From Echinococcus granulosus (lineage: Eukaryota; Platyhelminthes; Cestoda; Cyclophyllidea; Taeniidae): a stretch of 64,000 nt of DNA. The notes under the pieces were generated by a model that saw only the letters and a program-made list of their open reading frames with translations, ran no database searches and was not told the DNA's origin. Below, piece after piece: positions 15,914 through 29,419 of the stretch (positions are counted from its first letter, which is position 1; the number at the start of each line of letters is the position of its first letter). The translations under genes and the position numbers were made by a program. Where the stretch lies: NCBI RefSeq assembly GCF_000524195.1, contig NW_020170385.1, positions 1,988,803-2,052,802 of the forward strand, in the 5' to 3' direction.

Positions 15914-17726
15914 AAAGCTGTAAAGTAAACCACAAGTGTCAAAAACCACCAAATTTAAAAAGATCCAATGATAGCAACATTAAAAAAACAATATAGAATG
16001 CGGATTACGAGGACTGCATCGATTATTTTTTATTACAACAAAGCAGGAGTTACTTTCACTGCCAGAAAAGAATCAAAGATACATTTATTGAGAATGAAAG
16101 TTTTTATACAAAAGCTAATGATATTTGCACCTGGACCTTCACTAACGGTAGATAAGAAATTTGGCGAGTTTATAAATAATGTAATGTGGCTATGTTCAGA
16201 GAGCATGCTGTAGCGCACAAAAAAGAGTGTTATGATCGCAAGGGCCTGAACTCAACTAAAACGAAATAAGAGGACAGCAATGCTTAGAATATTCAAGAAA
16301 TGGTACTTCCCACGGATGCGACTCGTAGAGCACGCATAAACCACGTGTACCCACAATCTACAGTAATCGAAGTAAGCGCAGTAGGACGGATGACGTGCAC
16401 TATTGAGAGTGCATTAAACTAAACAAATTATGAAAATTAAGGATATTTGATTAAAATAGAACAGTTAAGTACGTAGCCAAAGTTGCAACTTTTTGCAGCC
16501 ATGCAACGCAACTTAAATTTTGTGTTTGAGCCTAAATAAGCCTCAACCTGGCAGCTTATTGAAAGAATATGATACAAATATGTCTCCTGAGTCTTCTTTG
16601 AAGCCGCAGTCGTCCGTAGTAAAATAAAAACATGAGGAACTAAAATATGTGAGGACTGGAGAGATATTGGTCCCGCCCTGAATGCAATGCTGCAAAGCGA
16701 GGTTAGAGCCTACCGCGACTGCGGTGATCATGCACTTAGGTAATACATCTAATCACTAGTGTGGCCTCCNNNNNNNNNNNNNNNNNNNNNNNNNNNNNNN
16801 NNNNNNNNNNNNNNNNNNNNNNNNNNNNNNNNNNNNNNNNNNNNNNNNNNNNNNNNNNNNNNNNNNNNNCACCACAGACAGGTTTACAACAGGCCTTGCC
16901 AGATGGTTCAAGTCTGATGTCACCTTAGTTGTTATTAGCCTTCTTAGATAACACGTATCTGGAGTAGTTGTCAAATGCTGACGCCGCTTTTGACCACTCT
17001 GATAGGAATCTTCACAGACCCGCTTCTTTTGTGACGCCAAGGTATGGCATCTAGCCACGAAAATCGGGACGCGTCCTTTCATAACGGGTTTGCTTACCGC
17101 TACCACAAACGTAGCTCCTTCATTTTTAGCTTAAGCCGTAATACACTGGTCAACTAAGGAATGTATATATCCTAAAGTACAGAAGACCTGGAAGGTCATT
17201 ACCATGTCTCGCGATTCACGCGATGGAGAGCAGAGCCTGCGAGAATTGGTGTGGCACAGGGCCAAGCACGAAGTCAAATCGCTACATAAACCTTCACACA
17301 ACCATACCAAAGCCCCTTTGCGCATCTTTGCACTTCGACACCATTGCTCATGGTTGCTCAATTTAACTTGGAAAGCTATTCACAAAAGTTGTATTCGTTA
17401 GTAAGCCAACGCTAAAGACAACCCACAGTTCCAAGTCGTTTCAGCATTTCTATGGCCTCATTTCGGGAAGAAAATAACGATTCCACTCGGCCCTACCTAC
17501 TCCAGCATGAACCTCGCCACCTGGCCAGACAACCTAACCCGCCAAAAAAATATCGAATCCATCACAACACCACCTTCGCAACCCGACAATTTGATGTTGT
17601 TAGCGCCAATATCACTTCCACCAAGAGCAGTAGCAATCGATAGAATACAGCCAACGTAACAAAACGAGCCTCATAAGCTATTGTAAATTTATGAACTTAA
17701 GCTTGAAGATTACAAATAGCGAAAAG
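15914..17726. other. Spacer between UGP2 and DPM1, with assembly gap
   Basis: Contains a 100-N gap (16770-16869). Open frames on both sides, including one running through the gap on the minus strand (17106-16756) and a plus-strand frame at 17452-17643, show no recognisable domain or splice pattern. The region should hold the UGP2 5' region and DPM1 3' UTR; nothing else is supported. Confidence 0.5.
16770..16869. other. Assembly gap of 100 N
   Basis: A run of exactly 100 unknown bases, probably a nominal scaffold gap. The other two gaps in the window have the same length, so true sizes are unknown. Confidence 0.99.
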
Positions 17727-18930
<1,204 letters not shown>

Positions 18931-19384
18931 TATCTAACGGTCGTCTGAACAATAGGGTTAAAGCAATGCGTGAGGGGGCTAATCAGCCACATTGCAGATT
19001 TTGTTTGATAAAGAAAATCAGAAAATCCCTCAATCTTACTGCAAATGCAAAAGTGCCTTTTAAATAAACATTCATTTGTAATGTAGCAAGAGTCCCTTTG
19101 CTTGCTTTTACACTTGTGTAAGAAGTGGCTTTCTGTAGATTCAGTCACTGATTCAAGTTGGATCTTACATTTTTGCTTACCGAAGCGCATTGAGGTACTT
19201 CCTGATTATCAAAAGAAACTGCGCCGCGATTCTCTTATTAGTCTGGCACAGTTTTATTGCAAGCTTATTTATAGATACTTCAACACACTTTAAGTGATTT
19301 AAAGAAGGTAACCATTGTGTTTACGCTTGAAGTCGCCATTAATGCATAATAATTGTCCAACGCAAAAGTTCTTTGTAAAGCGAT

Positions 19385-19572
19385 GGTGGTTTATCCCTCG
19401 GTATTGGTGAGGTCCCACTTTTGTACTTTGAAGTAGCCTCCTGGTACCTCGCTGGGTGGGCTGGTCTTCGGGCCATACCAATAGCCCAAATCCCTTCTCT
19501 ATGCTGAACATATATATTCCGCCCGAGTATTGCGTCTTCTTTCGTCTTCAGGGAAGTTCCGGGAGGCTACAT
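19385..19572 (+). repeat. Dispersed repeat family A, copy 1
   Basis: Begins near GGTGGTTTATCCCTCGG and ends near CTTCAGGGAAGTTCCGGGAGG. The core GGCTGGTCTTCGGGCCAT, then a segment ending ATATATATTCCGCC, then GTCTTCTTTCGTCTTCAGGG is shared with the copy at 54390-54560 in the same orientation and with 19664-19880 in reverse. No open frame or target duplication was identified. Confidence 0.7.
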
Positions 19573-19663
19573 CTTAATTTCCATATGAACTACTCATTGA
19601 TTGCCAAACCACACCAACTACTTCTTATTCATCCGCGTTGCAGCCCTGATTGAAGTTCCTGTG

Positions 19664-19880
19664 TTTCCTCGAGACTTCCCTGAAGGCAAAGTACAACAAT
19701 CTATAGCGTTCTAAGATTTCTCTAAAGTGAAAAAAGATAAAATACTCAGGCAGAGTATATATCCGATATACAGAAGGTATTTTGGCGATCGGCATGGCCC
19801 GAAGACCAGCTCACCCGACACGGTACAATGGCCAAGTCAAAAGTGGCTCTTCTCCAAAACTGAGAGTAAAACAACCATCG
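19664..19880 (-). repeat. Dispersed repeat family A, copy 2 (inverted relative to copy 1)
   Basis: The reverse complement reads GGTCTTCGGGCCATGCC, then ATACCTTCTGTATATCGG, then CTTCAGGGAAGTCTCGAGG, matching copies 1 and 4. It carries about 30-50 extra bases between the TATCTT-like block and the CTTCAGGG end compared with copy 1. With copy 1 it forms an inverted pair separated by about 90 bases. Confidence 0.7.
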
Positions 19881-20729
19881 TATTGCAATAACACTCATAT
19901 AGAGTAGGTATTAGAGGCATTGAGATGGTTGGGGCTACTGGCATGGTTCGCAGGGCAGATCGCTTGTTAAGAGCCCGTTACCAAAACTAAGATTTATGCC
20001 TACAACCATCCTGATTTCACATTTCATTTACGCTATTTCCCAGAACCTAAGGTTTTCTTTTCCGCCCTCTTGTCATTTTGATGGCTGAAGTTGTCAAATC
20101 GCCCATGAAGTATTAATAACTAATGCTGTTGTACGGACTGGTTTTGGGGCATGGATAGATACCCAAATAATCACCTTTTAAATGACAAACTTTTAGTTCA
20201 TGCTAATCATGTTTCTGAGAGGGCCTAATCGATTTATGAGAAGGGAAATAATCCCAGTCCCCCTTTAAACATTGATAACCTGAAAACATCCACCATACTT
20301 CTCGAATTCAAGATGCCATTGCTTAGTTATTCTAATCTCTTTAAGGGTATGATACCAGATGTGGGAGAGGAAAACATGAGCTCCGCTTCATGGCGAAATG
20401 ATAGCTCAAAATATCATAGAAGAGACAGTGATATCACTGTTGGACACTGAGTTCCTCACTATTTTAGAATAGTCCTAGCACAACAGAGTAGTCCAATTGT
20501 TGCTTTATTTGATGTGTGATCATCTTGTCTTTCATGTTATTATTTGATTAATAAACAAATTTAGGGCGGATGTTTTCCCATGGTATAGAAAACAAGGAAC
20601 CAAAATTAACTCAAATGACCATTATAAATACCTGATGTAGCCAAGAACTCATAGCATTATTAACTTATAATTTCTGTGCCACACCGAGTTTCCCTTGAAA
20701 ATGTAACGAGCCAAAGGACTGTGAAGGAA

Positions 20730-20892
20730 CATATGTTACTGTAGGGTCCCGAGACCTTCACTCAACATATAGAAGGTATTAGGGCTACTGCCATGGCCCG
20801 AAGGCCGGCCCATTCGCAGTGATACGAAGGCCAAGTCGAAAAGTAGCTCCTCAAAAAACCGAAACATAAACAACCATCATATTACATTGCTA
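20730..20892 (-). repeat. Dispersed repeat family A, copy 3
   Basis: Contains GTCCCGAGACCTTCACTCAA, ATATAGAAGGTATTAGGGC, CATGGCCCGAAGGCCGGCCC and AAACAACCATCATATTAC, aligned block for block with copy 2. A weaker partial relative (GGTATTAGAGGC, GGGGCTACTGGCATGG) lies at about 19905-19960. Confidence 0.65.
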
Positions 20893-21912
20893 ATATGCTT
20901 AACCCGAAGTCTATGTCGCAGACTCAAGTGCCGGCGCAGTTAGACATACAGTTATGCTAAATACCGAATTACTTATTGCTACGCCATATGAGAAGCAGTG
21001 CAGCAAACCAAGTTGATTGACAAAATGCCCATTTACGAGTTATTTAATTCATATTACTAAGGGTATATCTTTTGCATATTTTGTCCATTCTCACAAGTAC
21101 CTAAACACGTTAAGCAAATTCCCGTAAGGTTAAGTTGGACTCGCGTCAATTAAGGTAAGAATTTCGCCCTTGACTATAGTCTTCTGGAAGAAGTAAGTAC
21201 AAATAAAGTGATTTTTTTAAAGCCTGAACGGCGCCATAATCACATAAAGCTTTGCTTTCAGCGTTAACAGGCAGTATGGATTAATTAGAGCACAATGTGG
21301 CGCCAGTACCATCTGCCTTGGGCATGTTTGCTCTTAAACTTCAGTTTCAACGATTCATTATGGTAAATTTGAGGAAATGAAGGCCAAAACTGTACTCAGA
21401 TCTGCGCTTTTGCAATGACTACTTTTTCCACAACACAACTACTCACATATCCCTTAAAATATGCCTCGCTATCTTTATTTATCTCACAGGCTTTCATGTA
21501 TGTACGAGTTGGTTTACAATGGAGACTAATCACTAAAGTTTGACTCAATGTAGTAGCAAAGTCAAAAGTTGATGGTTATTTTGCAATGCATCACTAGACC
21601 GTGTAGCAACCCACTACTGGCAGGATAAACGCTGTTCATGATACTGATTGTGCAGGAAATTAAATACGGGGACTTAGGGTGTATTAGTAACATAGCTTCC
21701 TCATATAATAACAAATCTAGTAAATTTTACCTTTAACACAATATCATTTGGTGTTACTTTGAGTAATTTTACCGTTTTCGGCTCAATAGAGTCTGCATGC
21801 AGCCCTCCACCAGTAAAAACAACTGAATTCCATTAATTGGGCATGTCAGCGCACCAATGGACGTGGTTTGAATGGAGACAGTCCATGGCAGAGTAGTTTT
21901 GAGAGAAGAGAA

Positions 21913-24900
21913 ATGTCATCATTTAAGAAGTCTCCAAAACGTTTCTTTGTCCTCGTCGGAGGAATATTAAACTTTGTTGGCCTTGGATATTACTATACCA
22001 TTGGTTTGTAAATCATTGAAAAATACCAAGTTCCTAATCAGGCTCATTCCTCCCCAGCATCACGATCTACTTAATGAAGCAAAATTTAGGTGTTGACCCC
22101 ATCAACACAAGCTGGTTCCCAACTCTCACTTTGGTGACCTCAGCCATTACCATGCCCGTTTCAGGAGCACTCGATCGACGAAATATTTTCAAAGTACCTC
22201 TTCTTTTTTCGGCCATGTTTTGTTCGTGAGTATATCTTTAACTAGTTATCCAAGTTTATTTTGCTTGCCATGGTGCAGATGTGGAACGCTATAAGATTAA
22301 AACATTAAAGAAAATACTAGAACGAAATTTTACTAGAATAAGGGCTTCGAGTTGGTCAACTTAGTCCTCTGTAGAAAAGTGCATATAAGAGAGGTTGTCC
22401 ATCAAATCAGATCAAAGTTAAAATATTTTCCTGGCAAACAAATAGTACCTTGATTTGTCTACTTGTAATCACGTCTTAATAGCAAACCACTTGCAGTACG
22501 GGCAAACATTAATCGCTAGTGATATTCTTTTTATTTATGGTGAAAAATACGAACACATCGAAAGACTTTTGGAAAATTTTTTGACTCTTAATCAAATGGT
22601 CTCACCGTTCTTTTGCCTCATTTTTTCTTTAGACTTGGAATACTATTGTCTCATCTAAGTGTTAAATCCGGCTATGCATGTTTCATGCTCACCTACTGCG
22701 TGATGTACGGCATAGGATTCGGTCTAAATTACTCCATTACACCGTATGTCATTCTCGAGGTAATATGACGTTTTATCAGCTTTGGAATAATTTGTAAACA
22801 AGGATGATCTCACCTTATTAGATTTCCTATTTGCGTAAATATTTTTATAAAACAAAACCAAACTATAAGTTGGTATCACGTTCATTTTAATTTCCGCCCT
22901 CCTAACCTCAAGTTTCTAATTCAGCTTAAAATAAAAATTGCACGAACAAGGTAAATTACCCTCGTATTTGTCACAGCATCATGCAAATCCCAAAATACAC
23001 CAAATTGACATCTTTCTAATTTAATAACTCCAAGAGCAGGACCGTATGCAGCAATTAATTTATGGCTTAAAATGACAAAATGCAACGAGGTAAGGTGTAT
23101 AACGATGTAGTGTTAATGAACAAATGTTCTCGATTATTTGCAACCCTGATGCACTGTTGTTTTCATATATAAGCATTGGTAGGTAGCTGCATCTCATTGC
23201 GCTTCCTCTTTCCAAAAATAATCAGGCTTCTAACTGTTTGGTAAGGTAGAATAATTGCCTTTTGAATAAACGTATTCTAAAATACATGAAAAGGAAGTTG
23301 CTTTCTACGACGCATCAATTATGGTAGCAAAAGTTAAACGCTACTTGCCATCTTAACTTTAGTGGTATCCCAATAACCAATGCCTGGCCTGTGGCTCCGT
23401 ATTTTTTGGACTCGGAGTTGGCTCGATATTATTTTCCCAAATCCAAGCATATCTTGTCAAACCACAAAAGTGCGATTTCTACTTCCTGTAAGTCGTTTGT
23501 ACGCAGTCTGAGCACTTTCCCCCTTTAACACTCATTATAAATTGTAAATATTTACTGTGTTAATTTGTCTTCCAAATTAAATCAAGGATTCCTAGCGTTG
23601 GAAGGAGATGATCCGGTACGTCGTTTGCACTCTCGAGGCATGACAATCAGTTCAAATGTTGGTGTCAATGCAAAGTCATTCTCAAAATGTACTACAACAG
23701 AAGCCATAATTGGGCTATAGCATCAACGCTCTCTACACGATTTTGCTGTCAAAGTATTTTAGCTTCGTTCAACGCGATGACATTTATTTGCTCTTGATGC
23801 AATTATGGAAGCACTAAACAATCGTTTTGTCCATAAGAAAAGCACTTCTGATGTAATATTAGGGATTTCATCTGTTGTATCCGTGTTTCTTCAATTCTGT
23901 GAGGAATTAGGTAAACCCTTATCAAGATTGGCATCCACATAGGAGCTCTCGCATATTCTCAACCGTATTTTCAGCATCGCAGCAGTTTCTGCAGTTGCAT
24001 TTATGAGAAGCCTCAAATAGCGGTGATTTGGGAGTTGACACGCTTCACCAGATGGGAAAAAGTCGAAAAGTCGATGCATAAATATCACAGTAACGCATTA
24101 TTTTAGCAATGGCACGAACTGTGAGGTGCCGGATAAAGTCCCTTCAGTTTTCATGATCAACGGATCCATCATATTTGCTGTACAAACGTTGGGAACTGTT
24201 CTCATGAAGAAGAAAGAAGTAAGTGAACCGATAGCGGAGCGCAAAATAGGTGTATACGCTCAAATTTGTTGTAAAGTGAATAAATGAGAAATTTTTTACT
24301 ACAGGTGAATGAATTTTATCATGAAGAGGATTATCCAAATGAAGTATCTTTGTGAGTGGTTTTCCATTTAAATTCGTTCCTTTGATAAGTGTGAGGTATC
24401 CTACTGAAATTATATCAATTTAATTAACTGGTATATGTGCAGTTAAACAAAACATGCATTCCGTTGAACCATAAATACTGACATGCTTCGCACTTGTTAC
24501 CCACCCACCAGCTTGCGACATCATGTATTTGTGGCATTTGTTCTGTGTGTACACCGGTTCTTAACAAAAATTCGTAATTATGAGTTTACGGAAATCGGTG
24601 TTGTTTCCTCCTAGGAAAACCGACAATTTGGCCTGTCCAGACGTCAACCCAAGAGACCTTATACACTATCGAGGATTTTACATTCTTTGGTTGTTACAAT
24701 TAATTGAGTGCTTCCCGGCAATGACATTTCTCTCCGTTTATAAAGTGGGCACCTCGAGAGTGTATTAGTTGTTTTGAGAAAATGGAATGTTGTGAAAGTG
24801 GATAATAGTTACAGCCTTGTTCTATTAGGAATGCCACATATTCTACTAATTCATGACTCTTTTTTCATCAGGCATATATATTTATTTATCCACTAACCCA

Positions 24901-25898
24901 TGAATTGATTCAAAAATTTGCTTCTCATGCAGTTCATGTCTACCTTACAGTCCATTGGTTTCGCCGCAATTAAAGAACGCCTTTTCGTGCGCATCGTGGG
25001 CGAATCATCGGCGGCATTCCTTTTGGTTGGTTTCATTCTGTGGAGCTTCTTAGCAGATAAAGTCTCTTACAAAGTAAAGCGATTCTAACTTTTGCTTGAA
25101 TGTTATAATAAAGATCAAAATAGTCTAATTTAAACTGGGCAATGCAAAATCTCTAAGGTGCATAATTGTGTAGTCGAGGCCAGAGATTATTTATGCAGTT
25201 TTCGAATGCTTCACCAGATACAGAGGTTTGCAATGCCAATTATTTCGAAGTCCAAATAAATTCGAGTCGGTTGATTAAAAATGTCACATTTTCCTTTCAT
25301 GACTAACAAGGTTTCTCAGAAAAGACCGTTTTTAATTAAGACTCCCCTTCTGAGTGTGGCGTTGTGCTGGACGATTGGACTTGCGATATTTCCGCAGTGT
25401 TTGAAGCTCCAACTGATCAAATTCTTCTACGCAATGCTAGTTTTTGTATCTGTTCTTTGCATTGCTGGATACAGAATACTGGTCTTCGTGACGGTAGCCA
25501 AAGCGTTCGGTGTTAAATACTTGAATTACAATTTCGCGTGTGTTAATACAGCTTCTGTGGGTAAAGTTATTCAAAGCTTAAATTTGTGGCAATAATGGTT
25601 CATCACACTACGTTTTTGCCTTTAGATCTTCGGAGGAGTTTCATACACACTATTTGCCATATACTTCCCCATCCTTGAGAAAATTGACGCTGTCTTATAC
25701 ATTTGCGCAGCGCTAAATGCTTTAGGTAGATAAATTTAAGTATATTTTCAGTGTATCCCTTTTAAAATGCTAGTGAGCAAACAACCATTAGGAATTTTGT
25801 TCATTCCAGCTCTGCTTCTCCTTGTGTTTCTACCAGACACAAAACATGTCTGCACTTGCTTCAAATCTGTGACGCATGTGAAGGATGAGGAAGCATAA
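21913..25898 (+). CDS. MFS transporter, oxalate:formate antiporter / monocarboxylate-like
   Basis: Membrane carrier of the major facilitator superfamily; the substrate is not known from sequence. Exons: 21913-22007, 22058-22225, 22633-22759, 23363-23487, 24107-24218, 24305-24351, 24615-24744, 24933-25073, 25320-25553, 25626-25725, 25810-25898. They join in phase to 456 codons (455 aa). The N-terminal half has FFVLVGGILNFVGLGYYYT, SWFPTLTLVTSAITMPVSGA, the inter-helix LDRR (motif A-like), GYACFMLTYCVMYGIGFGLN and FFGLGVGSILFSQ. A soluble stretch with NGTNCEVPDK and charged KKKEVNEFYHEED precedes the second half (FYILWLLQLIECFPAM, FLLVGFILWSFLADK, SVALCWTIG, FGGVSYTLFAIYFPIL). Helix arrangement and SWF...P signature resemble the OFA group, but a distant SLC16 relative is possible. 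Exon 9 limits are the least certain (acceptor 25311 or 25320; donor 25554 or 25561). AATAAA follows at 25990-25995. Confidence 0.75.
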
Positions 25899-27870
25899 CC
25901 GGTCGAGGTCGCCTCTCATGAATGCTGTCGCTCCCAATCCACACTTTGCATACCTGTGTTGCAACCCGTAATTGCACAAGTAGCATTAAAATAAATTTCT
26001 TGTAGTCGCACGTATTTCATTATTCCACTGGAGATTGACATATAATGTCGGAATCGCATTGCCTTGTAATTTCCTAGTTTTCTGGACGCAGTCTCACCTA
26101 TTGCTAAAGGAAACCAAAGTCACAGAGGATTCAAATTAGCCATCAGGCCCTCAGCTATCTCAATAATAAAAAAACTGGAGGTAGTCATAGCTTCACCTAA
26201 AATGCGCGAATAGGTTTTGCAAGGCCTCTGCGGGTGTTTTTTGGCAATGCGCCTTCATTTTCCCGCTTAGATAAACTCGCCAGCTTTTAATCAAACGCTT
26301 TGCAGTGCTTGAAATTTCTTTTCCCATTTCACACAGAATTAACGGAAATATCGAAAAAGCCCTCTGTTACGGCTATATAGGCCTACAATAACACGATACT
26401 CAGCTACCATTCAAACGAACATGAAAGACTACAAATTACGGTTGTTCGAAGAAGTGAAGTTGTGCAGAACAAATGGTCTAGTATCTGGAAATGCGGATCT
26501 TACCACATTTCCCTTATTAGCTGCCTGAAATCCAAAATCATGTTGCGGCTCAGCTGAAAGTGCTAGTCATGGCTAATGTCCATCAAATTGGCCCCGTTTT
26601 GACTTGCAGTCACTAATAGCTACAAAGGTGAGTGGGTGATTGAAAGTAAATTATTGCTTTAAATTGAAGTCAATTTGCACGACTGGATTTTGTGACAATT
26701 ATTTGGAAAGATGGAGCCATACGATTTCGCGAAAGGTAATAATGCGACGCGATTCATTGAGAAAACAGAAAAAACGATTTTATTTGGAAAACGCTCAACC
26801 ATGGTCCCTAAGACAATCCTTTCGCAAAGTGTTCGTGAATTCAATATTTTAGCATGGTAGCCACTTCTTCCTTATCATTCTACGTAGATAGCTCGTGCGA
26901 TTAAGTGAATATGCTCGTAAATAATCTTAAGCATTACCATCAACTTCTTTGGTGTGGATAAAAGGGTAATTTGGTTCTGTAAATTATTTACAAGAATGGT
27001 ACAGTGGTTTGTTAATGTCTTCTGGAGGGACATGGGATGACAAATGGAAAAGCTATCCCATTGGAATTCTACGGCTATTTGGAGATACTAAAGCAGCAAG
27101 CGGTTTGTTCGCCTCACATACTGTATGAGGAAAGAAGACATTCACGAGCTCATTGATTTATACTTACACAATAATGTAGGGAATGTCAGAATCCTATTCA
27201 TTATCAAATAATAATATTAATGTGCTCATCATACCAACATAAATATTAACTTAGTTGAGTATTATTTGGCAATAAACACGTCCCTTGCCATGAAGGGAAA
27301 TTTTGCTGAATTGCCTGCCTTTTGTATCCAGTGGATAAAAATAGCACACAATAAAGTCGGTTATGGAGCGCATTGACCTAAATCATTCACAAATTGGTGG
27401 ATCTGCAAGAATGATGCATTGCAATAAGGTACTGTCACTGTCTACTAAGACCACAATTCTTTCAAGGATTTGAAATTTTATGCTTTGTCAAGTATGGTTA
27501 AGGCTCATCGTTTTACCAGATTGGAGGCATGAAATGGATCATACCTCAAATAGTAAAAATATCATTATTATCGCTGTGCAGGAACAAGACAATAAATGCT
27601 AGTTTTTTTGGAGATGTGTATAACGAATTGCGTATGAAAACAAAGTGTATAATTTAAAAGGGATATTATATATGTGTAAGAGACATCGTATAAGCACCGT
27701 ATAAAATGTTGAGGGGGAGCAATGAATAATTTATTGATTCAAACTTTAATCTGATGGTGACAGATGAGAAAAATAAAACAGTTACCCTAGTACACGAAGA
27801 TCAAAGACGGGTACACTTGGTTAGGACACGCAAGTGTACCAGGCTACATGACCACTTCAAGTTAGTTGTG
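25899..27870. other. Tail-to-tail spacer between the two MFS genes
   Basis: The plus-strand MFS gene ends at 25898 with AATAAA at 25990-25995. The minus-strand MFSD8-like gene ends at 27871 with AATAAA on the minus strand at 27735-27730. Between these AT-rich ends I see no gene, repeat copy or RNA gene; the open frames at 26640-26852 on both strands are unsupported. Confidence 0.5.
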
Positions 27871-29328
27871 TCATTTAACAGACTCGTAGGTCTCACGGTC
27901 CAATTTTGTATGTCCCAGCTGTGGCTGAAACAGGCGATACCCTCCCGCCAGGAGACCCAGTCCGAGAGCGCAGATGAGGAAATTTCCGAGAAAGACAATG
28001 TAGGCGTATTCCACGAAGATGCCGCCTTCAAGAGGACCAAGAAGAAAGGCGAAGTTGCTGACACAGCGCAGGTAGGAAAGGGCGCAATCGAGGTCATTGG
28101 CAGGAACCATCTTCGTGTAGAGGGACTCCGTGACAGCCAGCGCTAGCGGCATCCCGATAACATGGGTCGCCACCCCAACAATAAGGAGAGGAGCGCCCAA
28201 CTCCACTGTCAGTCCGTTAATGAAGGCCGTCGTAAATGTGAGCCAAATGTAGGCGCACACCAGACAAACGAACCCCATCAAGGCTAGTTTACGATCTTCA
28301 ACGCACTTCGAGAGACCGTGCAGGATTATGCACATGATGATCAGCATCCCACTGGCACCGAGGTACACGTAGCTCACCCTCACCTCATCCCAATTAAAAT
28401 AAACGGCTACCACGGGTGGTAGAACCGTTTCTAAGCTCATTACGCAAAAGTACGTGGCAAATACCATAAGATACATAGAAAGTACCGTGTAAGTTGTGTA
28501 GGGTTTCCATTCTTTGCAGTCACATTCGCAGCAACTCCGCTTTTTCAATGTCGGCTGAAGTAGCTTATCCTTTTCCGAGCTTTCATTGGTAGACTTCATG
28601 TAACTGCCATCTCTGGGAGGCTTTTCAACTATGGGATAGAAGAAAATTACCAAGAGGGTGTGAACAACCCAAAGTGCAGCCATAAGTAAACCTGGTCCAT
28701 TGTAGACACTCAGTTTGAATCGACCCACGGTCCAATGCAGTTTGTGCATCAGAAGTGTGCAAACAGGACCGAAGACAATGCCAATTTGTTTGGCAACATA
28801 GGTGACAGCCATGTAAGGTGTCCGCTCCTCCATTGTGGTGGTCCTCGCCATGTCGGCATACATGGGGGTGTCACAACTACCGCCGATTCCCGAGATGAAT
28901 CGACCGGCCAGCACCACCCACGGCTGTTGCGCTACAAGATATGCTAGGTTCCCCAGAAGTTCAATCATGTTAGCAAAAATTAACAAATACTTGGTTTGAA
29001 TTCCACTGTGGGCAGCATAACCATAGACTGGGGTGAAGAGAAGCACAGAAAGGCTGAATGAAGCCATGGTCCATCCATACCACGTCCTGGCTACCTGATC
29101 ATTCCAGTAGGTTTTGAAATAGAGCCACATTGTGGGCAAAATAATTGCACGTTCCACATTTGTGAGGAAACCCCAAAAGGCCGTAAGAAATGCAATGGGC
29201 ACCTTCATGGGGATGGTTTTACTGCAGCCACATCCATTGCACACGGTACAGCACTTGGTCCTCTGTTCGGTGGACTGTGGAGCCGATTCGATTGGAGGAG
29301 GAGGGGGTTCTTTTGCATCTTCACTCAT
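27871..29328 (-). CDS. MFSD8-like (CLN7-like) MFS transporter, intronless
   Basis: A single uninterrupted frame of 485 codons, unlike all neighbouring complete genes, which have introns. The N terminus is cytosolic, with a Pro run (PPPPP) and a Cys cluster (CCTVCNGCGC). About 12 hydrophobic helices follow. Family marks: WYGWTMASFSLSVLLFTPVYG (compare GWVIASYSLGQ..SPIFG in MFSD8), YLLIFANMIELLGNLAYLV, LAGRFISGIGGSCDTPMYADMA, TMEERTPYMA, VTYVAKQIGIVFGP. In animals MFSD8 proteins are lysosomal chloride/organelle-homeostasis transporters; localisation here is unproven, and it could be a divergent paralogue. The ATG at 29328 is chosen because the hydrophobic core begins about 45 residues later and CCAAT boxes lie just upstream. 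Lack of introns could mean retroposition. AATAAA on the minus strand lies at 27735-27730. Confidence 0.85.
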   Translation of the reverse strand: MSEDAKEPPPPPIESAPQSTEQRTKCCTVCNGCGCSKTIPMKVPIAFLTAFWGFLTNVERAIILPTMWLYFKTYWNDQVARTWYGWTMASFSLSVLLFTPVYGYAAHSGIQTKYLLIFANMIELLGNLAYLVAQQPWVVLAGRFISGIGGSCDTPMYADMARTTTMEERTPYMAVTYVAKQIGIVFGPVCTLLMHKLHWTVGRFKLSVYNGPGLLMAALWVVHTLLVIFFYPIVEKPPRDGSYMKSTNESSEKDKLLQPTLKKRSCCECDCKEWKPYTTYTVLSMYLMVFATYFCVMSLETVLPPVVAVYFNWDEVRVSYVYLGASGMLIIMCIILHGLSKCVEDRKLALMGFVCLVCAYIWLTFTTAFINGLTVELGAPLLIVGVATHVIGMPLALAVTESLYTKMVPANDLDCALSYLRCVSNFAFLLGPLEGGIFVEYAYIVFLGNFLICALGLGLLAGGYRLFQPQLGHTKLDRETYESVK

Positions 29329-29419
29329 TTTGCTCTAGTGAAGTAATAGCTACCGATTGCGCAGTGCTCTTGCCACCACAGCGACCGCATAGCACACAAC
29401 CGCCTCCTGCGAAAGCCAG

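Larger units (their letters stand above)
18931..21912. other. Spacer between DPM1 and the MFS gene, rich in dispersed repeats
   Basis: No gene is supported in these three kilobases. They hold at least three copies of one dispersed repeat family (annotated separately) and AT-rich single-copy sequence. The 5' regions of DPM1 and of the plus-strand MFS transporter must lie at the two ends. Confidence 0.55.

Noticed and set aside
16756..17106. Minus-strand frame running through the N gap, considered as a transposon-like protein
   Set aside because: Openness across N is an artefact; the remaining 79 residues have no recognisable motif.
22455..22658. Plus-strand frame of 67 codons as an extra exon of the MFS gene
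   Set aside because: It lies in the intron between 22225 and 22633, which joins in phase without it; no transporter-like helix at the right place.
27754..28146. Plus-strand frame of 130 codons
   Set aside because: Antisense shadow of the MFSD8-like gene, whose minus-strand frame is long and conserved.
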